Source: Hygrophila difformis (taxonomy: Eukaryota; Streptophyta; Magnoliopsida; Lamiales; Acanthaceae). From it: 64,000 nucleotides of DNA. This document shows, in pieces, positions 45,221-55,795 of this stretch (position 1 is the stretch's first letter; the number at the start of each line of letters is the position of its first letter). Both the position numbers and the translations under genes were made by a program. The stretch lies in the NCBI GenBank assembly GCA_030278955.1, contig JAOANR010000004.1:14744428-14808427 (forward strand), written 5' to 3'. The notes beneath the pieces were generated by a model. That model saw only the letters and a list, made by a program, of their open reading frames with translations. It was not told the DNA's origin and made no database searches.

Positions 45221-48200
45221 CTAAACGGGAGGCTGCGTCCCATCGCCCAATATGCGCCGACGCATGAGGGCCCACCGATCACGGGTACGCCCAAAAATAT
45301 CCGTCAGGCGATGAAGTGCGGCTGCGGAAGCGCGAGCACGAACGGACAGCCGAAGCCGACGAGTCCGAACTCCCGACAACTCAGTCGATAAATCGCTCTC
45401 ATCTGCGGCTAAGCGATCGTAGGCAGTCTCCACCTCAATAGCTCGGGAGGAGAGGTCGGCTAAGGCAGGCTCCAGGGAAGCTAGCTCCTCCCTAGCTCCC
45501 TGAATGGCACTCCTCCTCTCCAAAATGATCCGCTCGGCCTCCTCAATGTCGTGCTCTGCTCGTGTAATAAACCCCTCGAGATGGGATCTGCGGCTCTCTC
45601 TAGCTTCGCGATCAACAATCAGCTGATCGCGCCGGGGGCGGAGAACATCCATCTGGGAACGAAGGTCACGATGTCGCGCCTCGAGGTCATCGAGCAGCGT
45701 CAGCTCCTGGGCGGACTGATCAGCAGAGCTGCTATAGGCAGGATAGGCAATGGATAGGTCAGAGATGAGCTCTGAGAATCCAAGGAAGTCAGCATCCTCA
45801 GCAAATGCAGGAACTGCAGCAACATCATCTAGCAGGCGATCTAGACTGGAAACCACCTCGGTGGAAAGGAGATCGGTATGGGTGGACAAGAGGCGGTCGA
45901 ACGCCTCGCACGACGAACTAATAACTCCATCAACCGAGCCGGGTACCTGAGGACCAGAAGTCAAGGAGGTCACCGGAATCGGGAGAGGAACCGCGGGTAC
46001 CTGAAGGTAGCTTCACATGAGTATATGCGAAGAAAATCTTATAACCGTGCAAGCTGAAATGAAACGTACCAGAGGAGGCGGCACGGCCGCATCAGCCGAA
46101 GTAATAGGAGCAACAGTAGTAGGGCAACCCGCCTGATCTAGGGGAGTCTGGAAAGGGAGATCTTTAGAACATGTCCTTCAGGAAGAAAACAAGAGGTGAC
46201 ATAAATCAGTAAAGAATACCTGAGGAGTCGCCGAAGGGTCAGTCTGAATAGTCTCGGAGACGCGGTCTGCAGTCTGAGTGATATCTGCAGGAAGCTGGAA
46301 GGCGAAGATTCTCAAAGCACCTAGTTTAATCAAAATATGAATAGATGAAGACGCAACTCAAAAATACCTGAGAGGCCAAAGTGTGATCAGCTAAGCCAAT
46401 TGCATCATTTGTCCTAGGGGGATGTGGATCCATCTACACCAACCAAGAGGAATGTTGTTACAGTATCAGAAGTAATAAAGAGTAAAAATCTAAAGTAGAG
46501 AAATATACCTGATCAGCAACAGTAGTCATAGGATCATCAGTGCCAGTCACCGTGGCACTAGTCTGATACCTAGGATCATCATGGCCGTGAAGAATGATGT
46601 AGTCGGCACGGGCTAACATCTCCTCTGTAGACTCAGAAGATCTACCTAAAGAAGAAGAATACCAGGCATCGACGGCCACGGGAACGTCATCAATAGGGTC
46701 ATCCGCCTGGCCGCAATCATCTGCAGTCTCTGCAGGATCATCAGACTCATCCTCCTCATGCTCATCGTCGTCCATGTCACCCGCATGACCCTCCTCACCA
46801 GAATGTGCATCCTCGTCGCTAGAACTCGTCTCCTCCTCGTCTGAACTAGAACTCCCGTCACTAACTGGAGCATCCTCGTCACTCGCCTCATCATCAACTG
46901 TGGACAGAAAAACAATGTTTAAGTACCTGCGTAAGATATACAATATGGATCGGAAAATAGAGTCTGACGTACCTCTTCGACGCTTACGGGAAGAAGAAGT
47001 GTCCGCAGTGCGGGATCGCTGTGAGGATGAATCACGCAGCGGACCTCCAAAACGGGACGTAAGCCCATTATGCAGCGGCAAAATAGAAGTGACGTAGGGC
47101 GTCCACCACGCCATAAAGCCGGCAGCGAGTGACCACGTAGGAGTAAAGGGCAAATAACTGGAATGCGTCAAACGGGGCAAGGAAGCCAGTATCGCCGTAA
47201 TCGCAGCATCCGTAAGTGTCAGTCTCGCATCACGGCTAAAAGGGGCAGGCCATATCACTCGGCGAGGAAGCCCGAGGTGGCAGCCGAACTGACGAGCTAA
47301 TAACTGAGGGCAGTACGGCTCAGCTGTATGTGGAGGAAGCCCGCTCAAGAGCATATGAGGCTTCATACTAATATTCCAAGTGTTCTCTCCGTAAAGGCCG
47401 TGCGGCCGGTCGGGCCTACATAAAAGAATGGAGAGCAATCGGCCAATGGGGGCGTACACGTAGAGGTCATGATAGGATGGCCGATAATGATAACACCAAC
47501 GGATGATCCTCAGACCATCCCATCGTAGGAGAGTGTCTCTGCTAATCCTCACTGAATCGGCGGCCAATATCCTACCTAGCGGAAGACCATCTGTCACGTC
47601 CCTCGGACCAGGGCGAGATACACTGATAAACAGCTGGGGAAAGTACAACTGGACCCATAACTGCAGAAACCAGAATGGTCCGAAAGCCGTGGTAGCAGGA
47701 TCCCGTCCACTAGCTAACATGCCAGACGCCTTGGCCATACCACTGAATAGGGTGCCAAGGAAATAGGAGCCCGTAGCTCGAGACTCCGGACTCATAATAG
47801 CTAGAACGAGAGGGAGGGCAGTGCGCAAAACGGTGCGAGCACTAGTGCATATGATGAATCGGCTAAACCACATCAAGAGAAAAGCCACATGCTCATCCCG
47901 TGTAGATGCAGAATCTCCTGTAGTCATATTATGGTCAATATATGGCGCATATCGTCTGGCGAACTTGCCCGGAGGACAAATGGAGGAACCAAGTGCGGGA
48001 TCGTCAACACCCGAATGTGTAAGCTCGGCTCCATCTATGCGAAGTCCTGTGATCATCGCGACATCGAGAAAAGTAGGACCAATGAAGCCGCAAGGGAACT
48101 GGAAAGCGTTGACCGAAGAGTTCCAAAAACCCATCAGATAATAGATCAAGCGGTGATGTACTACTACTGGCCTGGTAGAAAGTGTGATAGCCTCCTCAAT

Positions 48201-49456
48201 ACCCCAGGCAGCCCACTCAGGAGCATGACCACTCATCCTCTCCACCCATGCAATGTACTTGCCCAAATTGCTATCATCGTCACCGCTGACCCTCGAATTG
48301 GAAGCAGTAAGGCCACTCCGGTGAGATCGAATGGCCTTAGTCTGAGACACGAAGGCAGTCGTAAATGAAGCGCTAGTAATCGGAAGACGACATGATAAAA
48401 AATCCTTGGCTACATCAGCGTGTGCAGTCGTGCTATGAAACGGCCGCAAATAAGGCTCCGACTCACGACGATCAGCAGCGGGAAACTCGTCATCAGAATC
48501 CGGAATAAGCGGACTCTGTAAAGCAAACAACCGGGATTAAACGACGAAGACAAAGGACACCTTAAAAGAGAGGATAAAGCAAAATGAACCTGAGTCGTGG
48601 GAGAAGCCGAAGTGGCGGCCTGGAAGGGGTTTTGGACGCTGGCAGTGGCGGTCTGATTGTTTAAGGAAGGGACGGATCTGGCAACATCCTATATCACGAA
48701 GGTTCAGAGGTGAGCCACTATGAGGTAAACCTGGCGAACCTAGACAAGCTTGTTGAACCCAAGGAAAGAGTTCAAAACCTGAAAAGCCATGCCACGAGAC
48801 GAAGAAGCAGCAAACCCTGTCAAGGGAGTGGCGGCCAGGGCGGATGAAATGGCGGCCTGAATTGATGGGACTGGAGGCCCCTGAGTGGCGGCCGATGATG
48901 ATCCGGATGAACGGTGAGTGGCAGCCTGAGCCAATGGAGTGGCGGCCGGAGTGGTGTCGTCTACTAGATCCTATGTCATGAGCAAAGTGTGGGATGACTA
49001 AAGAAGCGATACTAGGTTGGCTAAGTCCTACGTCATGGTAGGCTACGTTCTCTAAATCCTATGTCGAGATCATGAGAGGCAATAACAAGAGATAACTGGT
49101 CTAGCTAGAATCGGTTCTATATCAAGGTCATGCAATTGACAAGACAAGGTAGAGACAAGTGATATAGCTAGAATCCTATTTCTATGTTATGTCAAAGTCA
49201 TGCCATGGAAGACGAAGTGGAGACAAGTGATCTAGCTACCAACAAGTGATTTAGCTGGAATTCATGTTATCAGAAATACATGTCCAAATCGCTATACATG
49301 CACAAATTTAGCAAGATCAACAGAGACAAGTCTAGTAGGAAATTCAGTTCCACATCTACCATGTATTTCAGAAATGCCAAAATATTAACACATGTGATAG
49401 GCCCCAACCAAAATATACATCAAGACAAGAGAGCATGTGGAACTTACCTCATCCAT
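45221..49456 (-). CDS. RE-D antisense gene: plant mobile domain protein, nine exons (about 1076 aa)
   Basis: A gene on the strand opposite to gag-pol. Proposed coding exons, in order: 49448-49456, 48779-48970, 48590-48688, 46973-48515, 46509-46897, 46368-46433, 46220-46294, 46070-46147, 45221-46000. All introns are GT-AG, the exon lengths sum to a single open frame of 1077 codons including the stop, and every exon is free of internal stops. Exon 4 encodes a plant mobile domain (PMD, aminotransferase-like) with WAAWGIEEAITLS, RLIYYLMGFWNSS, FQFPCGFIGPTFLDVAMITG and long helical segments. Exon 5 is a Ser/Asp/Glu-rich acidic stretch. The last exon is a coiled coil with leucine and arginine repeats. 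PMD proteins (MAIN/MAIL1 in Arabidopsis) act in silencing and genome stability. The role here may be to counter host silencing, which is inference. The intron between exons 4 and 5 (75 nt) keeps frame if retained. Confidence 0.75.
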
Positions 49457-49462
49457 GGTGAG

Positions 49463-50180
49463 GATGGCGGCCTGGACACCTTGGTGGCGGTGGCGGCCTC
49501 GACTCAGACAGCGATGGCGGCCCAAGCGCTAGGGGGGATGGCGGCCTCCGAGTGCTCGAGAGGTGGCGGCCCTGGAATGCAGCGGCGGCCCTGGCGAGTG
49601 GTGGCGGTCTCAAACCCTGACGGCGGTGGCGGCCTCTGGCTCCCTGGTGGCGGTGGCGGCCTCGCGCCCTAGGATGGATGGCGGTCTCCGATGTGTGGTG
49701 ATGGCGGCCTCGATCCTCTCTCGTGATGGCGGCCCTGGCGAGCACGGCGGCCCTGGCGAGCAGCGGCGGCCTCAACCCAAAACCTCGAGACGGCGGCCTT
49801 CCAATGGCGGTCACCAAGCGAGGCAATGGCGGTCTTCGGAGCAAGCGAGGCGATGGCGGTCTTGAGCAAGCGAGACAACGGCGGCCTTCGGAGCGTCGAT
49901 GGCAGCCTCGGAGAAGCAGATGGCGGCCTCCCACGCGAGAGGCGACGGCGGCCTCAAGGAGACGGCGGCCCTCCTGCTCGGTGGCGGTCCAAGCGCTGAC
50001 GGCGGCCCTCCTCCGCAAAAGCTGACGGCGGCCTCCCAGCGAATGCGCGACGGTGGCGTCCGACGTGACGGCGGTCGGCGGCGAGCGAGGCGGCGGCGGC
50101 GCCCGGTGGACGGCGGCGGCGGCCAAGAGGAGAAGGGAGAAGAGAGAAAATTTGGAGGTGAGTTGGGTTTTTGGAAACTT
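49463..50180 (-). promoter_or_regulatory. 5' UTR of the antisense gene, GGCCGCC-rich
   Basis: About 700 bp packed with GGCGGCC or GGCGGTC (minus strand GGCCGCC), separated by short variable sequence. Long open frames occur on both strands here because the region is GC-rich and low in complexity; I do not treat them as genes. The proposed start codon (ATGGATGAG|GTAAGT) is at its downstream end. Confidence 0.5.
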
Positions 50181-50202
50181 TCCAAATTTTGAGATGGAGG
50201 AG

Positions 50203-50210
50203 TATTTATA
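50203..50210 (-). promoter_or_regulatory. TATA box for the antisense gene
   Basis: On the minus strand this reads CCCTATAAATACTCC. Just upstream of it is AAACCCTAG, a telo-box like those near many plant promoters. Transcription would start near 50175, giving the GC-rich leader and then the nine-exon gene. Confidence 0.65.
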
Positions 50211-50329
50211 GGGCTAGGGTTTTTGCCCTATTGGGCCTTAATGGGCCTCAAAATTTCAAACCTAGAATTAGAGAATTCCAAACCCTAGAATTAGCGCGCA
50301 AATTTGTCTTAAAGTGCTAATCAGACAAA

Positions 50330-50347
50330 ATGCGCGAGGGGGGCATC
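50330..50347 (+). promoter_or_regulatory. RE-D polypurine tract
   Basis: GCGAGGGGGGCATC directly before the 3' LTR start TGTTAACA; primer for plus-strand DNA synthesis. Confidence 0.75.
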
Positions 50348-51053
50348 TGTTAACATAGTAAAAATATAGTAAGCCCAATGGAGTTGCTCGTCTAAATTAA
50401 TTGGCCCAATTGGATAAAATATATCCGGAAGAGGAAGGCCGTGTAGACAACAGCCTGGAAGGAGGCCCGAGAGATGATGGAGGCCGTCGTGACGATGGAG
50501 GCCCAAGAGATGATGGAGGCCGTCATGACAACGGAGGCCCAAGAGATGGTGGAGGCCGTCATGACGATGGAGGCCTAAGAAATGATGGAGACCGTCGTGG
50601 TGATGGAGGCCCGAGATGGTGGAGGTAACCCCATGATGGAGGCCCAGAAAAGTCGAATGGAGGGTTTAGGTAACCCGTGATGGAGGCCGCCTTTGATGAG
50701 TGTGTCGAGATCAAAAGCGAATCCTCAAATTTGGAAGGCGCATCGGGCGAGGGTATCGGATAAGGAAAGAAATCTTGGCGAGACGCCCGGGCAAGGAAAG
50801 TGAGCCCAGAGGTTGAGGATGCCCACCACTATAAATATGAACATCGGCATCGCGAGCAAGGGAGCCCGAATCTTCTCCTCAGAGAGTCTTTATTTTACTT
50901 TCCTGCTTTCCTGCATTTTTTACTGCTTTTTGTTCTTCAATTCCTTTACTGCTTTCATTCAATTCATGTACTTTTTCTATTTTTCTCTGTAATCTTTCCC
51001 CAAGTTTCATTAATAAAAGAGAGATTCCAGTCTCTCAAATTTCACCGTTAACA
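50348..51053 (+). repeat. RE-D 3' LTR
   Basis: 706 bp, same length as the 5' LTR. The one difference seen is C at 37285 against A at the equivalent site near 50966. Followed by the target duplication CTAAC. Confidence 0.92.
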
Positions 51054-51172
51054 CTAACAAAATATCACTTAGCTATATTTCAACTTGTATAAATATAAAA
51101 CTTAAAGTTAAAATGTGTTTTTAATAGTAACTAAAACCCCTAATGGGACAATCTTTAGAAATGGAGGAGATA

Positions 51173-51608
51173 TATTTTTTAATTAAGTAATTAAAGCGAA
51201 ATTAGTGAACCAAACCTACGAAACAATATAGAAATTACTAGTGAAATTTAGTAGCAGTGCAGGTCAGTGTTTTGTTCAAAGTCTCGGTGGTCAATTTGAT
51301 GGCAGCAGCCACGAAAGTTGCCCCAACATGATTTGTGTTTAGACTTCCCAAATATTTAAAAATAAAAAATAAAAAGTAAAAGGCAGAAATGTTATGGTAG
51401 ATACTTAACATGGTCCCACATGTTTGCTCTTACCTTCCACTTTTCTTAATTTGTCCCAAGTCCCCACCCATGTACAATATTTTTAATCGTCCAAGAAGAA
51501 TCATTGTGATTCTCGTTGGTTTTGGTAACATAGATTGCGATTCAATTCTCATAGCGGTGATTTCAACAATTCCTTAAATAGTCTATACATACAACATTAC
51601 ATAAGATA
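51173..51608. other. AT-rich stretch, nothing recognised
   Basis: No gene or repeat boundary could be supported. Confidence 0.5.
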
Positions 51609-51610
51609 TA

Positions 51611-51867
51611 CTTCCTCCCTTTTTATATAAATAAGCATAGTTGTTATTATTAATTTAATAACTTTGATTTAATTTTTAACACAGTTATATATAATAAAAT
51701 ATAGTCATATTGGATCTTGTTAGATTCTTCTAATCACGTAATTTTAGAATATCATTTTTTTAATTTTTATTTTACTTTAAGACAATTTGAGATATAAAGC
51801 GTTAAAAATATATTTTAGATTACGTGAAATGTAGGGGAATGTTACAATTTTTTAAAAATGGAGGGAG
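51611..51867. mobile_element. Stowaway MITE
   Basis: CTTCCTCCCTTTTTATATAA at the left and TTTAAAAATGGAGGGAG at the right, TA outside both ends (51609-51610, 51868-51869). It is 257 bp and non-coding. Confidence 0.8.
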
Positions 51868-52045
51868 TATGTCACATTACATAGAACATTTATCCCATCA
51901 CATACCTAAAGTTTGTATGCATATGCAAGTGTATACACTCAATACTCACCCGTAATTGAGAGAGATGAAATTTAAATTTTAATGTCATAATTTATCCCTA
52001 TACCACTTTGATGCTTTAAATTTTAGAATTAGTTTCTAAAATATT

Positions 52046-52364
52046 AAGGGTTCATTCTGCATGTCGAGCTACAATTGTAGGGAGTTGTAGCTGTTGGGAG
52101 CCGTGGGAACTTTAGCTATCAGTTTTTGCATAAGTATTCGGTACAAATAGCTGTAGCTGTCAAAAATTATAATTTGAAGATAAAAATTAATTAAATTTGG
52201 AAAGTAGCTTCTGAAAGCTCCCAAAAGCTACCTCTTGTAGCTTCTAAAAAGAAGCTTCCAAAAGCTCCCAAAAGCTAATGTACAGAACGGAGCTTTTATT
52301 TCGAAATAAAAGCTAAATCTACTAAAAGCTCCCAAAAAACTGCGTGCAAAAAAGACCCTTAAAA
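52046..52364. mobile_element. AGCT-rich MITE, copy 1
   Basis: Ends TTAAGGGTTCATTCTGCATG and (complement) AAGGGTCTTTTTTGCACGCA, flanked by TTAA-like sequence, suggesting a TWA target site. Inside are many AGCTCCCAAAAGCTA and TAGCTGTAGCT motifs. Non-coding. Confidence 0.5.
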
Positions 52365-52439
52365 ATATATCAATAATTAGGAGTACTTATCATTCATATT
52401 CGAACTCTTACTTTTCTAAAACAGACGTCTCAATTCTGA

Positions 52440-52640
52440 GAAGCTACGCTAAGTAGCTTTTAAGAGCTTTCGGTAGTTACTTTCCAAATTTAATTAATTT
52501 TTCTATTCAAATTATAATTTTTTATAGCTACAACTACTTGTACCGAACACTTACGCAAAAAGTGATAGCTACAGCTCCTACATCAACCAATAGCTTTAGC
52601 TCCCTACAGCTGCAGCTCGCTGCTACAGCCTACAACTACA
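52440..52640. repeat. AGCT-rich MITE, copy 2, inverted and partial
   Basis: Reverse complement of about 52065-52245, with roughly 80-85 percent identity by eye (for example TTCGGTACAA, AATTAATTAAATTTGGAAAGTA). The two copies form a long inverted repeat. The SINE T-run at 52646 lies just beyond it. Confidence 0.55.
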
Positions 52641-52645
52641 GATCC

Positions 52646-52828
52646 TTTTTTTTTTGGGTGAATTGCCGGGTATCCCCATGCCACATTGGGCCCAAGACTA
52701 ATCACTCGAGGATCTGCATATGCAATTAAGGGCACCTCTTCCAAAGCAGTTTTTTGCATACACAAGGCTCGAACCCGAGACCTTGCTTAAGCGACTAAAG
52801 CCCCAATCCACTTAAGCTAACTGCTGTT
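52646..52828 (-). mobile_element. tRNA-derived SINE (second family)
   Basis: On the minus strand: an A-box-like TTAGCTTAAGTGGATTGGGG, then a B box GGGTTCGAGCC, a body with GCATGGGGATACCCGGCAAT, and an A-tail seen as T10 at 52646-52655. The right edge is approximate because no clear target duplication was found. It differs in body sequence from the SINE at 35728. Confidence 0.65.
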
Positions 52829-52941
52829 GGTTAACTTTCAGTATTTAAATCTATATCAAAATTTAGTTAAAAACTAATCTTTTTTCACTAATTAAATATT
52901 TAAACTCAAAATTGTTTTCCAAACAAGCCCAAAAACATGTA

Positions 52942-53579
52942 TCTTGGTCCTTTTTCTAGAGTCAGTAGTTAGCCAGTAGTATGAACAACGCACAATCACA
53001 ACAATATGTAAAGAAATGCAGAAATGTAAAAATGAACACGGTGGTTTGTTGACCCAGTTCGGACCTCTGTCCTACGTCCGGGGGATACCAATCCTGGCGA
53101 CGATCACTCAACAAGTTCAAAGAAAATACACAACACAGACTCTATTCTACCAACTCGATCTAGGTGTTGAAACTCCCCCTCAACATCTAATCTCACTGAA
53201 ATTAACTAAGTCAGGTCTGATCTTCTTGGCTCCTTGTTAATGCTCCTGAATTCCTCCAAACTATCTCAAGAAAACTGTTACAACTCAAAAAGATAGAATA
53301 CAATGAAAAACACTCAAGTCATAAAGAAAATACAATCCTTTAGAACTCTAATGACTTGAAAGAAAAATATCACTCACAAGATTTGATCTAATCAGAATAA
53401 TGTCTACTACTTACTGCCTAAAGACTCAATACAATATATATAGCTAAGAAGTTCAGCAGTCTTTAAAACTCCCGGCAGTAGTAGGTCATGACTTAATTCT
53501 CTCGGACTATCATCCTGTTGTTGTTATGTCACACTGACAACTCCAAAACTCTGCATGAAAAGTTAAACGTGTACCAACA
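52942..53579 (-). repeat. RE-C 3' LTR
   Basis: 638 bp ending GTACCAACA, followed by the polypurine tract. It keeps the sequence CAATATATATAGCTAAG near 53430, the empty site for the MITE present in the other LTR. Confidence 0.88.
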
Positions 53580-53596
53580 ATCTCCCCCTCTTTTCA
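53580..53596 (-). promoter_or_regulatory. RE-C polypurine tract
   Basis: Minus strand reads AAAAGAGGGGGAGAT directly before the LTR start TGTTGGTAC. Confidence 0.75.
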
Positions 53597-53974
53597 TGAA
53601 GAGGATGATTCATCACAAATGGTCTCAAAAGTATAGATTCAAGTAAGAAAACAAGACAGTGATGAGTGTCTTCAACAACAAGCTCAACGAATTAAGTCAT
53701 CAGTAAAAACTCAATAAGCATGATAAATCATTAATCAGTCATTGAAACAATCAAGGATCACAGAAAAACACATTTAACAGGCATTCATCATTCAGTCATA
53801 AAAAACAAACATCCAAGTAAGTATCCAATCCACAGAATCTCCATTAGTTACAGACCAAAATATTAAAGAGTTCAAAATATTAAAGAGACCAGTTTCAGAA
53901 AATACCCGAACCATTTCAAGGTTGTTCTTACTACCTTCAGACCACCATTGAGACTAGTACTCCCCCTTGATGGA

Positions 53975-55482
53975 TCAATCCTCATCATCCTCATCATCAC
54001 CACCTATAGGAGGTGGATCAAAGGAGGCAGGGAGGAGTTTGAGAATCAGATTATTCTTCTTGCGAAAAGGAACTCCAGCATTGATGACTTTAGTGGCCTC
54101 TTCATTTTGCTGCAAGATAATCTGCTTCAAATGGTTGATCAATGCAGTGCCAGTAAGAGGAGGGCCAAGTAGAATGTCATTATGCTAGTTTCTCAGCCCA
54201 TGAGTAGGAGTATTTTGCTTGATATAGATTCTCTCTTCTTTTGGCACCTTAATGCCATTCTTTGCCAGAAAACGGGTGATAAGAGCAGTGTATGGTAGTA
54301 AGTCCAGCTTTCCAATAGAACTACGTGTGTAACCTACAATTTTCTTAAGAACAGAAAGACCAAGATTCATTAGAGACAAATATTTATCTATGCAGAACAT
54401 AGTTTTACCCGTATGTGCAGAAATCTGGCTTGCAATGGTGGTTGGCATGATGTTAGAACTGCAGAGACAGAAGAGACATCCAAATTTCAAGGTAAGTTGG
54501 GCAATGCTCAATTGTCCTCGACCAAACCCCACATTGGTAGTGTTAGAAATGACATAGGCCACTTCAGTGTTAGAGTTTGGCATGTACTCAATAACATCAT
54601 CCAGCCTATCGTTGGGTTGTAGCTTCAACAACAGAGTAAGAACCTGAGGATTAAAATCCAGAATCTTCCCACAAACATAAATCTTTACTCCAAATGGTGA
54701 GGTAGCATCAAGTACTTCAGGATGAAGGTTAGCGTAGAACTCCCTCACTAAAGCTGGAGAATAGTATTCTTGCTTGGTAGCCCAAAAGAGAAGACTGGCA
54801 TCCTCAAGGTATTAGGTAAACCCAAGTTCTCGGTAGATGCAATGAGTAAACTGCTCTTCTGGAATAAACTCGCGAACATTCAACTCCTTGGGACATTTCT
54901 GCGAATCCTTATCATAGTATTTGAAGTTGAGGGCGGCCTGAATAGACATAGGGCTAACAGACTTAGGTCATTTCTGAGAAGTTTCAACAACACCCTTGTC
55001 TTTCCTTTTGCGAGACCTGGTAGTAGGAGTTCGAGGAGTAGGACGTTGTTGATGCATAGCTTCAACATCAACATGAGGGTGTTCTTCCTGGTTCTGGTTT
55101 TCAGGCGCATCATCATACTGATTAGGATTGAAATCATCTTCCTCCGCTTTTTTAGTAGTCTCAGTGCCTTCATCCTAGTCAAAGGCAAACGTCTCTTTCA
55201 CAGTAGGGGGTAAAGCAGGAGGAACCGGTGGTGGGAGTGCTCCGGCTGGTGGTAGAGTGTCCAGCGGTAACACTTCCTGTACGTCGTCATCAGCATTATG
55301 TTCCGCTTCCTTGCCAGAGTCTCCTTGTACTTGATCAGTAGGATTCGTCCCTTTTGAAGAAATGTCAGTAGGATTGATTTCTGAAATGGGTTCAGATGAG
55401 GCCTCAATAGACGGAGTAGCGTCTGGAGTAGTTTTTCAGTAGTTGGAACTTCCGTGGATGGATTTTTAGAGGGGGACGCCAT
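53975..55482 (-). pseudogene. RE-C env-like third ORF (broken)
   Basis: Starts MASPSKNPSTEVPTTEK at 55482 and can be followed, with frameshifts and at least three in-frame stops, to a stop at 53975. The longest open piece is 54185-54748. Features include an acidic, proline-rich N-terminal third, then a basic RSRKRKDK stretch, then a fold with VREFYANLHPEV and VKIYVCGKILDFNPQ, and an acidic tail near 53980. SIRE elements carry such an ORF, often called env-like from its position; the central part resembles the putative plant transposon protein family. No clear signal peptide or membrane segment was seen. It cannot be made intact. Confidence 0.7.
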
Positions 55483-55795
55483 GGCTGCAACACTAGAGAA
55501 AAACACAACAAAGGAAATAGGAGAAGTATGGAAAGAATGAAAGAGAAACGGACTCAAACCATGATTAAAAAGAACTTGAAAGAGTAATAGGGAACGACAG
55601 TTTTGAACGACGTGCGTAATGATGGTGAAGAAGACGGTTTCAGTCGTCTGCAAGTTATGATAGCTTTACACAGACGTCGTATCACATTTTTGGCATTATC
55701 CGAATGATTCCCTTCTTCAAATTGATTTGGGCCTGTAAAAATTAGGAACAAGGAAGAAACAAAGCCCTAAACATTAGTGAAAATTAAGAAGAAAA

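Larger units (their letters stand above)
36667..51053 (+). mobile_element. RE-D: young, coding-intact Tat-lineage Ty3/gypsy element
   Basis: 14.4 kb with 706-bp LTRs (36667-37372 and 50348-51053), perfect target duplication CTAAC (36662-36666 and 51054-51058), PBS at 37376, gag-protease 37427-41671, pol 41664-45080, an antisense nine-exon gene 45221-49456, its promoter near 50205, and a polypurine tract before 50348. The LTRs differ at one base that I could find. The Tat lineage is shown by the second, archaeal-type RNase H after RT-RNase H, the absence of a chromodomain and a large antisense accessory gene after pol. All frames are open, so it is potentially autonomous. Confidence 0.92.
36527..51170. 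mobile_element. Stowaway-like MITE split by RE-D
   Basis: The left half is 36527-36666 and the right half 51059-51170. The joined flanks read across as a typical Stowaway body (ATTATTAATAACTCAACTTC; TTCGATATATAAAAACTAC; then TCACTTAGCTATATTTCAAC). The ends are CTTCCTCTTC and GGAGGAGA with TA outside both (36525-36526, 51171-51172). Total about 250 bp without RE-D. Confidence 0.65.

Noticed and set aside
49449..50192. Long Arg/Pro/Ala-rich ORFs on both strands
   Set aside because: They are products of the GGCGGCC repeats and overlap each other in several frames; better read as the 5' UTR of the antisense gene.
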